This document shows positions 10,598 through 20,717 of a stretch of 64,000 nt of DNA, one piece after another. Location: positions 1 to 64,000 of the forward strand of contig JAKTTT010000003.1 in the NCBI GenBank assembly GCA_030581615.1. The letters run 5' to 3'. Position numbers and translations under genes: made by a program. The notes under the pieces are model-generated. The model was not told the origin of the DNA and made no database searches. It was given only the letters and a program-made list of their open reading frames with translations. This DNA comes from Alloascoidea africana (lineage: Eukaryota; Ascomycota; Alloascoideomycetes; Alloascoideales; Alloascoideaceae). The first letter of the stretch is position 1, and each line of letters begins with the position of its first letter.

Positions 10598-10924
10598 TCA
10601 TCGCCCAAACGATTTTTCCAGCACGTTTAACCGTTCATTAAACTCAGATACAATGAGCCGAATCTGCTCAACCTTCATAAACTCCCTTTCAAGGCCATCA
10701 CATTCTTCAAGGAGATTCCCTAGCTCAGTAATTATCCGATCAGTCTCTTGAACAACTTCAGTATTGCACTGTCTGTTTGTGAAAGCTGTGCTCTCAAGAA
10801 CCTGAGTAGACAAGCTCTCAACTCGGGATTTAATCGCCTCAACTAACGCATTGAAATCTCGAGTCAAATCTTCAAGTGGAGCTGATGCTGTCGATGACAA
10901 GTCTTCCACTTCTCGCAAGGACAT
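10598..10924 (-). CDS. CNL1: BLOC-1 complex subunit Cnl1
   Basis: A 108-residue, mostly helical coiled-coil protein. Its order of conserved pieces matches S. cerevisiae Cnl1: LTRDFNALVEAIKSRVESLS near residues 18-37, then ITELGNLLEECDGLEREF and a final IVSEFNERLNVLE heptad stretch (the S. cerevisiae counterparts read roughly LTVDYDYLLYKIRDYV, LLEKCDTLENHYE and ITDTFKERI). Cnl1 is part of the yeast BLOC-1 complex on endosomes, which acts in Rab5/Vps21 regulation. The length is close to the family's about 120 residues and no intron is needed. It diverges from DBP10. Similarity is modest, as expected for such a small coiled coil, but the segment order is persuasive. Confidence 0.8.
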   Translation of the reverse strand: MSLREVEDLSSTASAPLEDLTRDFNALVEAIKSRVESLSTQVLESTAFTNRQCNTEVVQETDRIITELGNLLEECDGLEREFMKVEQIRLIVSEFNERLNVLEKSFGR

Positions 10925-11317
10925 TTGCGTATGCCATGAAATGTTTCTGTTTCTTTCCTTCCAGGCAGCTTTATGATTTACATCCGTACGCCCGAGATGT
11001 AGTTAGTTACTGAATAACGCTTTAATGAGACCCGTATGTGCTTCTCCAAGCGAAAATTGTGGTTTTAACAACTTGAAATAGAATTGTATGGTACACGATG
11101 CTTTAAAGTAAGCTCTTTAGCTCCTTTTCCCCTGTTGAATCGGATCAAAAGGTTTCCTCAATTCACCAACTTTGATTTCTAACCTAGTACGAGGAGAATG
11201 GATGTTTTCCTATTTAGATGTTTTAAGCGTAGCAGTACAGAACGAAAAAAAAAAAAAAAGTGAGAGCCAAAAATTTCATACCTCTTCATCTCAAGCTGTG
11301 CTTGTCCTAATTCCACA
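10925..11317. promoter_or_regulatory. Divergent promoter CNL1 / DBP10
   Basis: 393 bp containing a 16-base poly(dA) run near 11245-11260, and AAAAATTTCA at 11269-11278. The latter resembles the RRPE element (AAAAATTTTCA) typical of ribosome-biogenesis gene promoters. It is about 40 bp before the DBP10 ATG, closer than usual. I did not find a clear PAC element. Confidence 0.4.
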
Positions 11318-14254
11318 ATGTCAAGCGACGAGGAAGAAATTGACATTTCTAAAAAGATTGGTTTGGATCTTGAAGATAGCGAAAGCAGTAGTAGTTCGGG
11401 AGAAGAGGATTACGACCTTTCCGATGAGATTACCACCAGTGGTGAAGAAGACAATGAAGAGGATAAATCTTCTAATAAGCAGAAGTTCCCAAGGCTAGAG
11501 CTATCTGACTCTGAAGTCGAGGATGATGAAGGTGGCGAAGTCACGACACTTATGAAAAAAGCAATTTCTTCATCTTTCATCAGTAAGAGAAGCAGAACAG
11601 AGAATGATGATAGCGACGATGATGATGATGATGATGATGATGATTTTTCACAAAAGATAGATACCTCAAAAGAAATCAAATCGTTTGATGCATTCCGTTT
11701 GAACCCCCAGCTTGCTAAAAATGTTTCTAAAAAGGGTTTCAAAAGACCAACTCCTATTCAACAAAAGACAATCCCATTGCTTCTCAAGGGCAGAGATGTG
11801 GTTGCCATGGCCAGAACAGGAAGCGGGAAAACAGCAGCGTTTGTGCTTCCAATGATCGAAAAGCTAAAGGCACATTCTGCTAGAGTCGGCGCCAGAGCTA
11901 TTATCATGTCACCGAGCAGAGAACTGGCTTTGCAAACCATGAATGTTGTAAAAGATTTCACTAGGGGAACAGACTTGAGAACGGTGGTTTTGATCGGAGG
12001 TGACTCGCTTGAGGAGCAGTTTGGCTTCTTGATGAAGAATCCAGATATTGTTATTGCGACTCCTGGTAGATTTCTTCATCTTCAAGTTGAGATGAAGCTT
12101 GATCTTTCAACTGTCGAGTACATTGTATTTGATGAGGCTGATAGACTTTTCGAGGCAGGTTTTGCAGAACAGCTAAACGAGTTACTCCAAGCTTTACCTC
12201 CAACAAGACAATCACTTCTTTTCAGTGCAACATTACCAAAACTTCTTGTAGAATTTGCAAAAGTTGGTTTACAAAATCCAGTTTTGGTTCGTCTTGATTC
12301 TGAATCTAAAATTAGCGACAAGTTGGAAATGTCGTTTTTCTCAATAAAGAAACAGGAAAGAGAAGCAGCGTTGCTCTACGTGTTACAGGACGTTATAAAG
12401 ATGCCCTTTGCTACCACGGCGCAACTCAAGTTACTGGAATCAAAGGGCAATGATTCGGACGATGATTTGGAAGGAGGTGATAAAAAGAAACGGCTGAAGA
12501 ATATTAGGAATAAGAAGAAAGAGCAGTTTAAAAAATTCGGACGCTACATAAAACCTGGAGATGACAAACTACCATCTCCAAACTCTACAATCCTGTTTGT
12601 GCCCACCAAACATCACGTTGAGTACATTACAACACTGTTGAAGAAGATTGGGTATGCAACATCCTACATCTATGGAACCTTGGACCAGTACGCGAGAAGA
12701 GATCAACTGAACAAATTTCGCCGAGGAATAAGCTCCATAATTGTGGTTACCGACGTTGCGGCGAGAGGTATAGATATTCCTGTACTTGCCAACGTGATAA
12801 ACTATTCTCTTCCTGCAAGTCCCAAAGTTTTCATCCATCGAGTAGGACGAACAGCTAGAGCTGGACATAAGGGATGGGCATATTCGTTGGTTGGGGAAGA
12901 AGATCTTCCGTATCTACTAGACCTAGAGGTTTTTCTTGGGAAGAAGATGCTTCTATCGAAAGAGTACAAACAGGGTTCTACAACCCCAGGACCTCAAGTG
13001 TACAGTTCAAGGCTTGCCGTGGGAAGTCTACCGCGTATCGGATTGGAGTCAACAGTAGAGGTTGTTAATGCTTTCCTGGCCAAGGATTACGATCTTGAGA
13101 CGATGAGAACTGTCTCTTCTCGTGGTGAGAAGATGTATTCGCGTACAAAGTCTTTGGCTTCAGCCGAGAGTATGAAAAGGTCTAAAGAGTTGCTTTTGAC
13201 TTCAAGTACCAGTCTGGAGACAGGGAATTACAATGAACCTCTGTGGGATGATATACACTTACTTTTCACCAGTGGTGAGCATAATAACAAGGAGGAAGAA
13301 GCAGAGAAACAAAAGCAAGATTTTTTGGCAAAGTTGAGCAATAGAAGAAACAAAGAGACTGTTTTTGAATTTATGAATAAGGGAAACATGACAAGTGAGG
13401 CAGTTTTGCTGATGCAGAGGAGAAGAGCACAAATTGCACCGATACAGAGGAAAGCATTGGAGAGGAAACAGATCAAGGAAAAGGAAAGGGCAGCTGGGTT
13501 GATGCACAGTTCCAGTGAGGCTCTTTTAGGAGCCGCTGGGAGCTCAACGAAAGAGGAAGATAATGAGGAGATGGCGAGCGAGGGAGAGCTTGAGTCTGTA
13601 TTTGACAAGGCAGAGCCAACAGCGGCTGAAGCGAACAAGACGAAAAAAAGTTTTAAAGATCCAAAATACTACATTTCACATTTTTCAAGCACACAGTATG
13701 AAGATGAGGGTTACAAAGTAAACAATAGCTTTGTCACGGCAGCAGCAAGTGCAGCATTTGATCTCAACACTGATGACCATGATCATACACAAAAGCAAGG
13801 TATGATGAAATGGGACAAGAAGAAGGGCAAATACATAAATGCCGGCTCAGAAGGTGGTAAAAAGTATATCCGAGGAGAGAATGGAACAAGGATACCGGCA
13901 AGTTTCCAAAGTGGGAGGTACGAGAGTTGGAAACATGCCAATAAAAGTGGCGGCTTGAAAGTGGGAGCTTTTGAAGAAGGTGCAAACGGTAATGATCCGA
14001 ACTCGAATGGTAACATCATTGGCGTAAAGCGGTTTAAGCATAACAAGCAGTCCACGCCTAAAAAAGCAGACAAGTATCGGGATAATTATGAGCGGCAAAG
14101 GAAGAGAATCAAGGCCAATACCAGTGAAACTGGTAATGGTGCTGGTGGAGCTGCAAATGAGTTGAAGAGCATCCAAGAGATCCACAAACAACGGTCGCTG
14201 AAACAAAAACGGAGGGAGAAGAATGCAAGGCCGAGCAAGAAGAAGAGGAAATAA
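11318..14254 (+). CDS. DBP10: DEAD-box RNA helicase Dbp10 (60S ribosome biogenesis)
   Basis: A 978-residue nucleolar DEAD-box protein. After an acidic N-terminus with a poly-Asp run (residues about 99-112) come the Q motif (FKRPTPIQQKTIP), motif I (ARTGSGKT), Ia (PSRELALQ), GG, Ib (TPGRF), II (DEAD), III (SAT), IV (ILFVPTKHH), V (VTDVAARGIDIP) and VI (HRVGRTARAG). A charged insertion lies between the two RecA lobes (near KGNDSDDDLEGGDKKKR), as in Dbp10. The C-terminal half has the DBP10CT block (DPKYYISHF, then DEGYKVNNSF) and ends in a lysine-rich basic tail. Dbp10 acts in late 27S pre-rRNA processing and peptidyl-transferase-centre assembly. It is intact and intronless, and its length is close to the S. 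cerevisiae protein (about 995). Confidence 0.97.
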   Translation: MSSDEEEIDISKKIGLDLEDSESSSSSGEEDYDLSDEITTSGEEDNEEDKSSNKQKFPRLELSDSEVEDDEGGEVTTLMKKAISSSFISKRSRTENDDSDDDDDDDDDDFSQKIDTSKEIKSFDAFRLNPQLAKNVSKKGFKRPTPIQQKTIPLLLKGRDVVAMARTGSGKTAAFVLPMIEKLKAHSARVGARAIIMSPSRELALQTMNVVKDFTRGTDLRTVVLIGGDSLEEQFGFLMKNPDIVIATPGRFLHLQVEMKLDLSTVEYIVFDEADRLFEAGFAEQLNELLQALPPTRQSLLFSATLPKLLVEFAKVGLQNPVLVRLDSESKISDKLEMSFFSIKKQEREAALLYVLQDVIKMPFATTAQLKLLESKGNDSDDDLEGGDKKKRLKNIRNKKKEQFKKFGRYIKPGDDKLPSPNSTILFVPTKHHVEYITTLLKKIGYATSYIYGTLDQYARRDQLNKFRRGISSIIVVTDVAARGIDIPVLANVINYSLPASPKVFIHRVGRTARAGHKGWAYSLVGEEDLPYLLDLEVFLGKKMLLSKEYKQGSTTPGPQVYSSRLAVGSLPRIGLESTVEVVNAFLAKDYDLETMRTVSSRGEKMYSRTKSLASAESMKRSKELLLTSSTSLETGNYNEPLWDDIHLLFTSGEHNNKEEEAEKQKQDFLAKLSNRRNKETVFEFMNKGNMTSEAVLLMQRRRAQIAPIQRKALERKQIKEKERAAGLMHSSSEALLGAAGSSTKEEDNEEMASEGELESVFDKAEPTAAEANKTKKSFKDPKYYISHFSSTQYEDEGYKVNNSFVTAAASAAFDLNTDDHDHTQKQGMMKWDKKKGKYINAGSEGGKKYIRGENGTRIPASFQSGRYESWKHANKSGGLKVGAFEEGANGNDPNSNGNIIGVKRFKHNKQSTPKKADKYRDNYERQRKRIKANTSETGNGAGGAANELKSIQEIHKQRSLKQKRREKNARPSKKKRK

Positions 14255-14634
14255 ATAGAGACATATTGAGTTACTTCGAACTTGGACTTGTATTGTGTTA
14301 ATCCATTCCGTAACATAGAGAGTGAAAAAAATCACCGCCACATGTAGGAGAGCTAAAAACGGGAGGGATTAGGTTTGCCCGTTTCGTCATCTGCCAATTG
14401 TTGAGTCTCTTTGACATCGACAGCGTCAAACAAGCTCAGAGCGCACAAGGTTTAAAGCGATGGCCTTTGCATCCTCTTACAAATTTCAAATACCCGTACG
14501 AGGAAACAATGAACGAGAACGGAATGGGGAGCCGGCCAGAAGCATTGTCCAGGTTGCATGGAAAGGAGGGTAGGTAAGGGGGAGGTGGGCATCCATCCAC
14601 CCCAAGCGCCATATCACCATCCACACCAAACAGG
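14255..14634. other. Intergenic, DBP10 to orphan gene
   Basis: 380 bp between two rightward genes. It is moderately GC-rich near 14530-14625 (GGGGAGCCGG, GGAGGTGGGC). No gene seen. Confidence 0.45.
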
Positions 14635-17220
14635 ATGAGTAGCAGGACCAGCAGGACCAGACCGTCGTCTTCTTATGTGCCTGCATCTCTATCCCATCCT
14701 TCTCCATCCACGCCTACGCCTGGGTATTTTTCCGGGTTTGATAGTGTTTCTGTACAGCCAGCGAGTAATGGAGATGGAATTAGTACCGCCAGGGTGAGGC
14801 GGAACAGAGGATCGTTCTCGGACTGTAACTCCATAGACGAGGAAATAAGCTTTGGAGCGAGTCAGAGACATGTCACAGGCTCAACGAGAAGAAGTGCTAT
14901 GGGCAGGGGCACTCTAGAATTTGATGAAGAGCGAAAACAGGTCCAAGCGCCAGTTCAAGTACAAGATGTTAGGCCAAGCTTTACGTTCGAGGAAAAATTC
15001 GCCGAAGTTAATGGAACAGGAGCAGGAGCAGGAACTCAAGGGCGGTATCTGCCATACAAGTTTCCCAACACCAAGCGAATAGAACGTATGAGGTTTGATA
15101 ATCGTCATGGTGTGCCTTTGGTGGTGGGCACCACCACCAGTAACAACAGCGCCAGTCCATGGCAGTGGCCGCGTCATGGTCAAGGACCAAAACAATGGCC
15201 GCAGCAGCTCCATGACCATGGAAATGGAAATGGGCCACGGAGACGGGGGATTCGAGATGAAGAAAAAGAGAGCAGTGATTCATTTTTGAATGAAATCCGA
15301 TTTGTATCGAACCGAGTCAAATCGATCTTGAAGATGAACAGTCCCCGATCACCAGCACCTTTTGAGGTTGAGCCTGCTCCCATGCAGCCATCATCTGTCA
15401 ATGGGAATCATCTTATCTATACTCCGACCTCAGTGTACAATTCGCCTAGTATCCGGACGCCGAGATCAGCAGCCCCGATGGGACCAGAGGAAGAGGAAGA
15501 GGAAGAACAAGAAGACGAATATGAATATGAACCCCGCGTTTCTGGAGTAGGCGTTGGGATCAGCATTGGGAAGCGGTATCAGGATCAAGCCCCAATGGAG
15601 CCAGAAGCAGAGGCAGAACCCCCAATTGGAGGCACCACGCATAAGGTTACAATTGACGACTTTTTAACAACCCAAGAGGAATTGAATGAGCTTCTCAGTT
15701 CTTTAGGGTCACGACAAGCTGGTGAAGGTGGTTCGAATCTAACCACGAAAGTAGAGACTTTACAGACTTTTATAACGTGTTTTTATAAATTCCTAAGATC
15801 GCCTCTTTCAAGCGCAGTTAAAACCGGGAACAGAGACCCAGGCCATGGCCATGGCCATGGCCATGACCGGGTTGTAGACTGTGTGGATATTTCTGCGTTT
15901 GAACAATTACAAACCATGGTGAATTGTCTGTCGAGTCTTATTGTCTCTATGCTTGAAGAGGAACATGCGGATGAGAGTGGAAATGAGCAGCAGCAGCAGA
16001 AGCAGAAGCCGCAAATGGGGGATTCAGATAGATCTGGTACTCATAATCTTTCGCGATCCGAGATAGATGATGCCATTGGTCTGTCTGGAAAAGATTCTGC
16101 AATTGGAACGCCCAAGGATTTATCTTTGGATACAATTTATACAGAATCGGCATTACAAGGACCCCATTTATCGCAAATATCGTCTAATACAGATTCCAGT
16201 TCGGACGAAGATGATGAATTTGACGATGAGGAAGATGAAGATGAATTTGTCTCTATGCAGCAGCAGCAGCAGCAGCAGCAGGCTCCACATTTATTGTTAC
16301 CACCAACACGATCTCTATCGCCTCGTTCAAACTCGATTCGATCTGGTATTAGCAGTTTGGCATCAGCGTCTACGTTCCCACATCTAGATTCACCCATGCA
16401 GGCTTCTCCAATGGGTCAGCGACCACATGGGAATTGGACCCAGAGAGGTGGGGATGCGGTACTAAGTCCTTCGAAAACTGTGGGGACGAGGGACGAATTG
16501 TTTAGTCCCACGAGATCCAGTGTTTTGCACCGATCCAATACCAGTGGTGGTAACTATCCACAGAATTTAAGGACGCCACGACTTGGAGAAGGTGAGAAAG
16601 AAGGTGTACCATCTTGGTCGCCACGAACAGGGAATGGCATGGGTGGTGGCGCACCTTGGACTTTTAGGAGGTTTGAAGGAGATAATAGGCCTACGATATC
16701 ACGACGTAGCACACTTGGTGGCGCATCCAACAGCGGGATGAAAGGTATGATGATGGTTAATTCGTCACCATTGTCTGTTTCCACAGCACCTGGAGTGATG
16801 AGTTTTCGAGATAATGGAGATGTTGATCAAGATCAAGGCACGGCGGTTGGTTACTATGAGGATTCTAGAAGCGTTATGGGTATGAGAAGGCGATCCAGTG
16901 TTGTCAGCACGGCGAGTACTGGTATGAAAGGTCGACTTATGGCGATGGCTGGATCAGGTCCAGGTCCAGGTCCAGGTCCAGAGCCAGACCCAGGATCAGG
17001 ATCAGGATCAGGATCGTTTTCGAGATTATACAGTTTACGATCTTCTACAAGGCCAGCGATCCAGGGCGCTAGTTCGAACCAGCCAGCGAGAGATGTTAAC
17101 GAGGAACAGCAAGTTCAAACTCCAGCTCAAAACCCAGGCCAATTTCAGTTTCGAGAGCGACAACGGCCTGCTGGAGGCCACAACTTGAATGCAGAAAAGC
17201 GGCATACATTTTTCTTTTAG
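14635..17220 (+). CDS. Low-complexity orphan protein, 861 aa
   Basis: Long intact frame that I do not recognise. It is mostly disordered: a Ser/Arg/Pro-rich N-terminus, a conserved-looking patch RYLPYKFPNTKRIERMRFDN (about 140-160), acidic runs (EEEEEEQEDEYEYE, about 287-300), a possibly folded helical segment at about 340-445 (VTIDDFLTTQEELNELLSSL ... FEQLQTMVNCLSSLIVSMLE), an acidic stretch with SSSDEDDEFDDEEDEDEF, a glutamine run near 16258-16281, and Gly-Pro then Gly-Ser repeats near 16950-17015. The Gly-His run at 15842-15865 comes from a CATGGC repeat. Many SP/TP sites suggest phosphorylation. It is probably real because the frame is so long and varied. A cytoskeletal or cell-cycle regulator is a guess only. 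Confidence 0.75.
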   Translation: MSSRTSRTRPSSSYVPASLSHPSPSTPTPGYFSGFDSVSVQPASNGDGISTARVRRNRGSFSDCNSIDEEISFGASQRHVTGSTRRSAMGRGTLEFDEERKQVQAPVQVQDVRPSFTFEEKFAEVNGTGAGAGTQGRYLPYKFPNTKRIERMRFDNRHGVPLVVGTTTSNNSASPWQWPRHGQGPKQWPQQLHDHGNGNGPRRRGIRDEEKESSDSFLNEIRFVSNRVKSILKMNSPRSPAPFEVEPAPMQPSSVNGNHLIYTPTSVYNSPSIRTPRSAAPMGPEEEEEEEQEDEYEYEPRVSGVGVGISIGKRYQDQAPMEPEAEAEPPIGGTTHKVTIDDFLTTQEELNELLSSLGSRQAGEGGSNLTTKVETLQTFITCFYKFLRSPLSSAVKTGNRDPGHGHGHGHDRVVDCVDISAFEQLQTMVNCLSSLIVSMLEEEHADESGNEQQQQKQKPQMGDSDRSGTHNLSRSEIDDAIGLSGKDSAIGTPKDLSLDTIYTESALQGPHLSQISSNTDSSSDEDDEFDDEEDEDEFVSMQQQQQQQQAPHLLLPPTRSLSPRSNSIRSGISSLASASTFPHLDSPMQASPMGQRPHGNWTQRGGDAVLSPSKTVGTRDELFSPTRSSVLHRSNTSGGNYPQNLRTPRLGEGEKEGVPSWSPRTGNGMGGGAPWTFRRFEGDNRPTISRRSTLGGASNSGMKGMMMVNSSPLSVSTAPGVMSFRDNGDVDQDQGTAVGYYEDSRSVMGMRRRSSVVSTASTGMKGRLMAMAGSGPGPGPGPEPDPGSGSGSGSFSRLYSLRSSTRPAIQGASSNQPARDVNEEQQVQTPAQNPGQFQFRERQRPAGGHNLNAEKRHTFFF

Positions 17221-17577
17221 TCTTTTTTTCATACTGTACGTGTCGATGAAGTTTTTTGCATTACACTCACTGTCCAGAGTCTTTTCGTAAAAACCGTGTG
17301 TGCACGTAATATTATAGTGGTTTTGTTGTTGTGGCGGGAATGATGACACGCAGGCAGGTTTTCTCTGTTTTTTTTTTTTTCACTTTTTCCTCTACAAGCG
17401 CCAGTTCTAGTTCGTACCGTGGACTTTCATATCCACATCCACATCCATCCACGTCCCTTTTTTTTTGTTTAGACTGTAGCAAGCAGGATCAGACAGCACT
17501 TTTTCAGTGAGTCGACAACGTATCCTGAAGCACGTCGAGTCCAAGTCCGCCGATTGAAAAGGACTTCATCACAAAAC
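17221..17577. other. Intergenic / ALG5 promoter
   Basis: 357 bp with T-rich tracts (17371-17382, 17459-17466) and CCA/ATCC repeats near 17430-17455. It supplies the 3' end of the orphan gene and the ALG5 promoter. No gene seen. Confidence 0.45.
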
Positions 17578-18822
17578 ATGATAACGCTCGTGGCAGCTAC
17601 GCTGATAATTCTGGTAAGCTGAGGATTATGGGATCAGGATTTTTCACCCACTACTACATAGGATGGTATTGTTGGTTTCTCTAGATCAAGCGAGATGATC
17701 TCTCACATTTGTTGATCATCCACCACCACATATCGTCCCGATCATATAGCACCTACTAACGCAGAGGTGCACGTTTACTAGGCGGGTCTTGCACTGTTAC
17801 TGGTACTGGTATACCTATTTGTCTATTTACTGTCACATCAACCACGAGCACCGTTCCCATCGGAGCTGGAATACATAACGTTTGATGCCCAGGGCCAAGC
17901 GACGGAACCGCGACCTTTACCGAGTATAGAGGAGGAAGCAACGCTGGCGCTATCTGTAGTCGTGCCTTGCTACAACGAGGTGAAGCGGATACCTGTGATG
18001 CTGGAGGAGGCCGTGCCCTATCTACAAGAGAAATATGGGAGACACAATGACAAGAACAAGAACAAGAACAAGAGCACCAGTACGAACTTAGGATGGGAGC
18101 TGGTGGTGGTGGATGACGGGTCCTCGGACGGAACGCCGCGGTTCGTGCTGTCCGAAATGCGGCGGCTGGGTGTCGCGCCCGAACAGCTGCGAGTCGTCCG
18201 GCTGGAGAAGAACCGCGGCAAGGGCGGCGCGGTGACCCACGGTCTCCAGCACGTCCGCGGCCGGTACGCCATCTTCGCGGACGCGGACGGCGCCAGCCAG
18301 TTCTCGGACGTGGGCCGGCTGGTGTCCGCCGTGGAGCGCCAGGAGCGCCAGCAGCGCCAGCAGCGCCAGGAACAGGCCGGGAACGCTACCGCGGGCGCGA
18401 TTGCCGGCGCGATCGCGGTCGGGAGCAGGGCCCATATGGTGCAAACGGAGGCCGTCGTGAAGCGCTCGCTGGTGCGCAACTTCCTCATGTACGGGCTCCA
18501 CGGGCTGGTGTGGACGTTTGGCATTCGCGGCGTGGGCGACACGCAGTGCGGATTCAAGCTGTTCAACCGCGAGGCCATCCGCCAGATCTTCCCCCACATG
18601 CACACCGAGGGCTGGATCTTCGACGTGGAGGTGCTCATTCTGGCCCAGCGCAAGGGCGTGGGCATCGAAGAGGTGCCTGTTTCGTGGCACGAGGTCGACG
18701 GCTCCAAGCTCGAGATCGCCAGGGCGAGTCTCGAGATGGCCGTGGACCTCGTGGTGACCCGCCTGGCGTACCTGCTTCGGGTATACTCGGACGGCGGCCC
18801 GGGTCACGAGAAACGGGCGTAA
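17578..18822 (+). CDS. ALG5: Dolichyl-phosphate beta-glucosyltransferase Alg5 (2 exons)
   Basis: Two exons: 17578-17613 (12 codons) and 17782-18822, giving 358 residues. The 168-nt intron is phase 0 with donor GTAAGC, an exact TACTAAC branch site at 17754-17760 and acceptor TTACTAG. Splicing joins MITLVAATLIIL to AGLALLLVLVYLFVYLL, making one continuous N-terminal membrane anchor, which supports the model. The GT2 domain follows: LSVVVPCYNEV, VVVDDGSSDGT, NRGKGGAVTHGL, FADADGASQF, DTQCGFKLFNREA, GWIFDVEVL, WHEVDGSKL. Alg5 makes Dol-P-Glc on the cytosolic face of the ER for N-glycan assembly. Length fits S. cerevisiae Alg5 (334). From about 18100 the gene is very GC-rich (75% in 18241-18300), unlike its neighbours; this also creates long antisense open frames that are artefacts. 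Confidence 0.95.
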
Positions 18823-18939
18823 TACTCATTCAGTACTAATCAAGTAACTCTCCTGGTGCCAAATTAAGAAAAAAATAGTCTTGCTTTTCTTGGCCCTTTC
18901 TCCTAGACTATAGCATTAATACCTACCAGTGTAATCTTC

Positions 18940-20616
18940 ATGTACTCCAACCAGTACAACCCGTTCCAAAAGTCCCAGGCCTGGCATCACAGACTTTCGG
19001 GAGGTCTCCAAAAGTACCTTCGCTTCGTGGGTCCGGGCCTACTTGTGGCCGTCGCCTATATCGATCCCGGAAATTACTCTGCTGCCGTCTCTGCGGGTGC
19101 TGGTCATAAGTTCTCCCTTCTTTTTGTCCTCCTGTTGTCCAACATCTTCGCCATCTTTCTCCAAAGCCTGTGTATCAAGCTTGGATGTGTGACCGGTTTG
19201 GATCTCGCAAGAGCCTGCCGCTCATATCTGCCCCGTTGGCTGTCCCTTGTGCTCTACGTTCTTGCAGAAACTGCAATCATCGCTACAGATGTTGCCGAGG
19301 TCATTGGTAGCGCAATCGCTCTCAATATCTTGCTTCATATTCCTCTAGCCGCAGGCGTTTGTATCACCGTTGTGGATGTTCTTTTCGTCCTAATGGCTTA
19401 TCGACCCGGTAGTTCGATGAATTTTGTCCGAACGTTCGAATACGCAGTCGCCGTCCTCGTCTTTGGAGTCGTGATCTGTTTCTGTATCGAACTCTCAAGA
19501 ATGCCCCCGACAAGTGCAAGAGAAATCTTTAGAGGGTTTGCTCCTTCAAAAGAGATGTTTGAAGGTAACGGTGCTTACGTCGCCTGTAGTTTGCTTGGAG
19601 CCACTGTCATGCCCCATTCTTTATACCTGGGCTCAGGTCTCGTTCAGCCGCGGCTTCGAGAATTTGATATTGCAGCCGGTCATTTACCACCGTCTCAACA
19701 GCAACAAGCCGAAATTGAACAGCAGCAACAACAAGAACAATTCGGAACAGATGAAAAGAAGAAACGGAGATGGAGACAGAATAGAGACGATAGTGAGGAA
19801 GAATACTATAGCTACCGTCCAACTGTCTACGCCATGAAATATGCCCTCAAATACTCCATCATTGAACTTGCCGTGACCCTCTTCACTTTTGCTCTCTTTG
19901 TCAACTGCTCGATTTTGATCGTTGCAGGTGCTACGCTCTCGGGTACACCAGACGCCGAGGATGCGGATCTCTACACCATTCATGACTTACTTTCCTCGCT
20001 CGTGGCTCCTGCAGTCGGTACCATCTTTATGGTCGCCTTGCTCATGTCGGGCCAGTCAGCGGGCATTGTATGTACCATCGCAGGTCAGATGGTTAGCGAG
20101 GGTTTCCTGAACTGGACGATAAAGCCCTGGCTTCGACGTGTAATCACAAGATCAATTGCAATTGTGCCTTGTCTTGCCATATCACTAGCCATTGGTAAAA
20201 ACGGTTTGGCAACTGCTTTGAATGCCTCCCAGGTGATTCTCTCCGTCCTACTTCCCTTTCTAACTGCACCCCTGATTTACTTTACCTGCAGGAAAAAGTT
20301 CATGAGGATGGATCTCACTGTGGACCAACTCAACACCGGTGAGTTTAAAAAAGCAGTATTGCTTGATGAGAATGGAGATGATGTTCGAGGCCATCGCCAG
20401 GAAGACCAAGGAATTGAGTTGGCCCCTGTTAGAGATAATGAAAGTGGTAATAATGGTGTTCCTCAAGCCTCAATCGTCAGTGCATCCCAGAGAATTGGTG
20501 GTTATCTTGATATGTCAAACACTTGGCTTACTGCAGTTTGTGCCTTTTTGATTTGGTCCTTCATCTCGGGTCTCAACATTTACATGATTGTCATGCTGGC
20601 CATGGGAAATTCCTAA
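18940..20616 (+). CDS. NRAMP divalent metal transporter, SMF family
   Basis: A 558-residue member of the NRAMP (SLC11) family, which moves Mn2+/Fe2+ with protons. The TM1 metal-binding motif DPGN is at residues 42-45, within VGPGLLVAVAYIDPGN. The TM6 motif MPHS is at 224-227 (GATVMPHSLYLGSGLVQPRL), as in yeast Smf proteins. A charged, glutamine-rich cytosolic loop (about 247-285, with runs of Q and KKKRRWR) follows TM6, and a second long loop lies before the last helix. Which of SMF1, SMF2 or SMF3 it matches cannot be settled by eye, so plasma-membrane, vesicular and vacuolar locations remain open. Intronless. It lies about 115 bp after ALG5 and converges with the TNA1-like gene. Confidence 0.92.
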   Translation: MYSNQYNPFQKSQAWHHRLSGGLQKYLRFVGPGLLVAVAYIDPGNYSAAVSAGAGHKFSLLFVLLLSNIFAIFLQSLCIKLGCVTGLDLARACRSYLPRWLSLVLYVLAETAIIATDVAEVIGSAIALNILLHIPLAAGVCITVVDVLFVLMAYRPGSSMNFVRTFEYAVAVLVFGVVICFCIELSRMPPTSAREIFRGFAPSKEMFEGNGAYVACSLLGATVMPHSLYLGSGLVQPRLREFDIAAGHLPPSQQQQAEIEQQQQQEQFGTDEKKKRRWRQNRDDSEEEYYSYRPTVYAMKYALKYSIIELAVTLFTFALFVNCSILIVAGATLSGTPDAEDADLYTIHDLLSSLVAPAVGTIFMVALLMSGQSAGIVCTIAGQMVSEGFLNWTIKPWLRRVITRSIAIVPCLAISLAIGKNGLATALNASQVILSVLLPFLTAPLIYFTCRKKFMRMDLTVDQLNTGEFKKAVLLDENGDDVRGHRQEDQGIELAPVRDNESGNNGVPQASIVSASQRIGGYLDMSNTWLTAVCAFLIWSFISGLNIYMIVMLAMGNS

Positions 20617-20717
20617 AATGTTTGCTAATTGTGTTCATTATCCAAAGTACTTGAAGACAAAAAAAAAAAAAAATAGTAAAAAAAATAGTAAAATAGACGT
20701 CAAAAAAAGTCATAAGT

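Noticed and set aside
18018-18807. Two long antisense frames opposite ALG5
   Set aside because: Same GC-driven shadow effect; the sense strand has the full Alg5 motif set.
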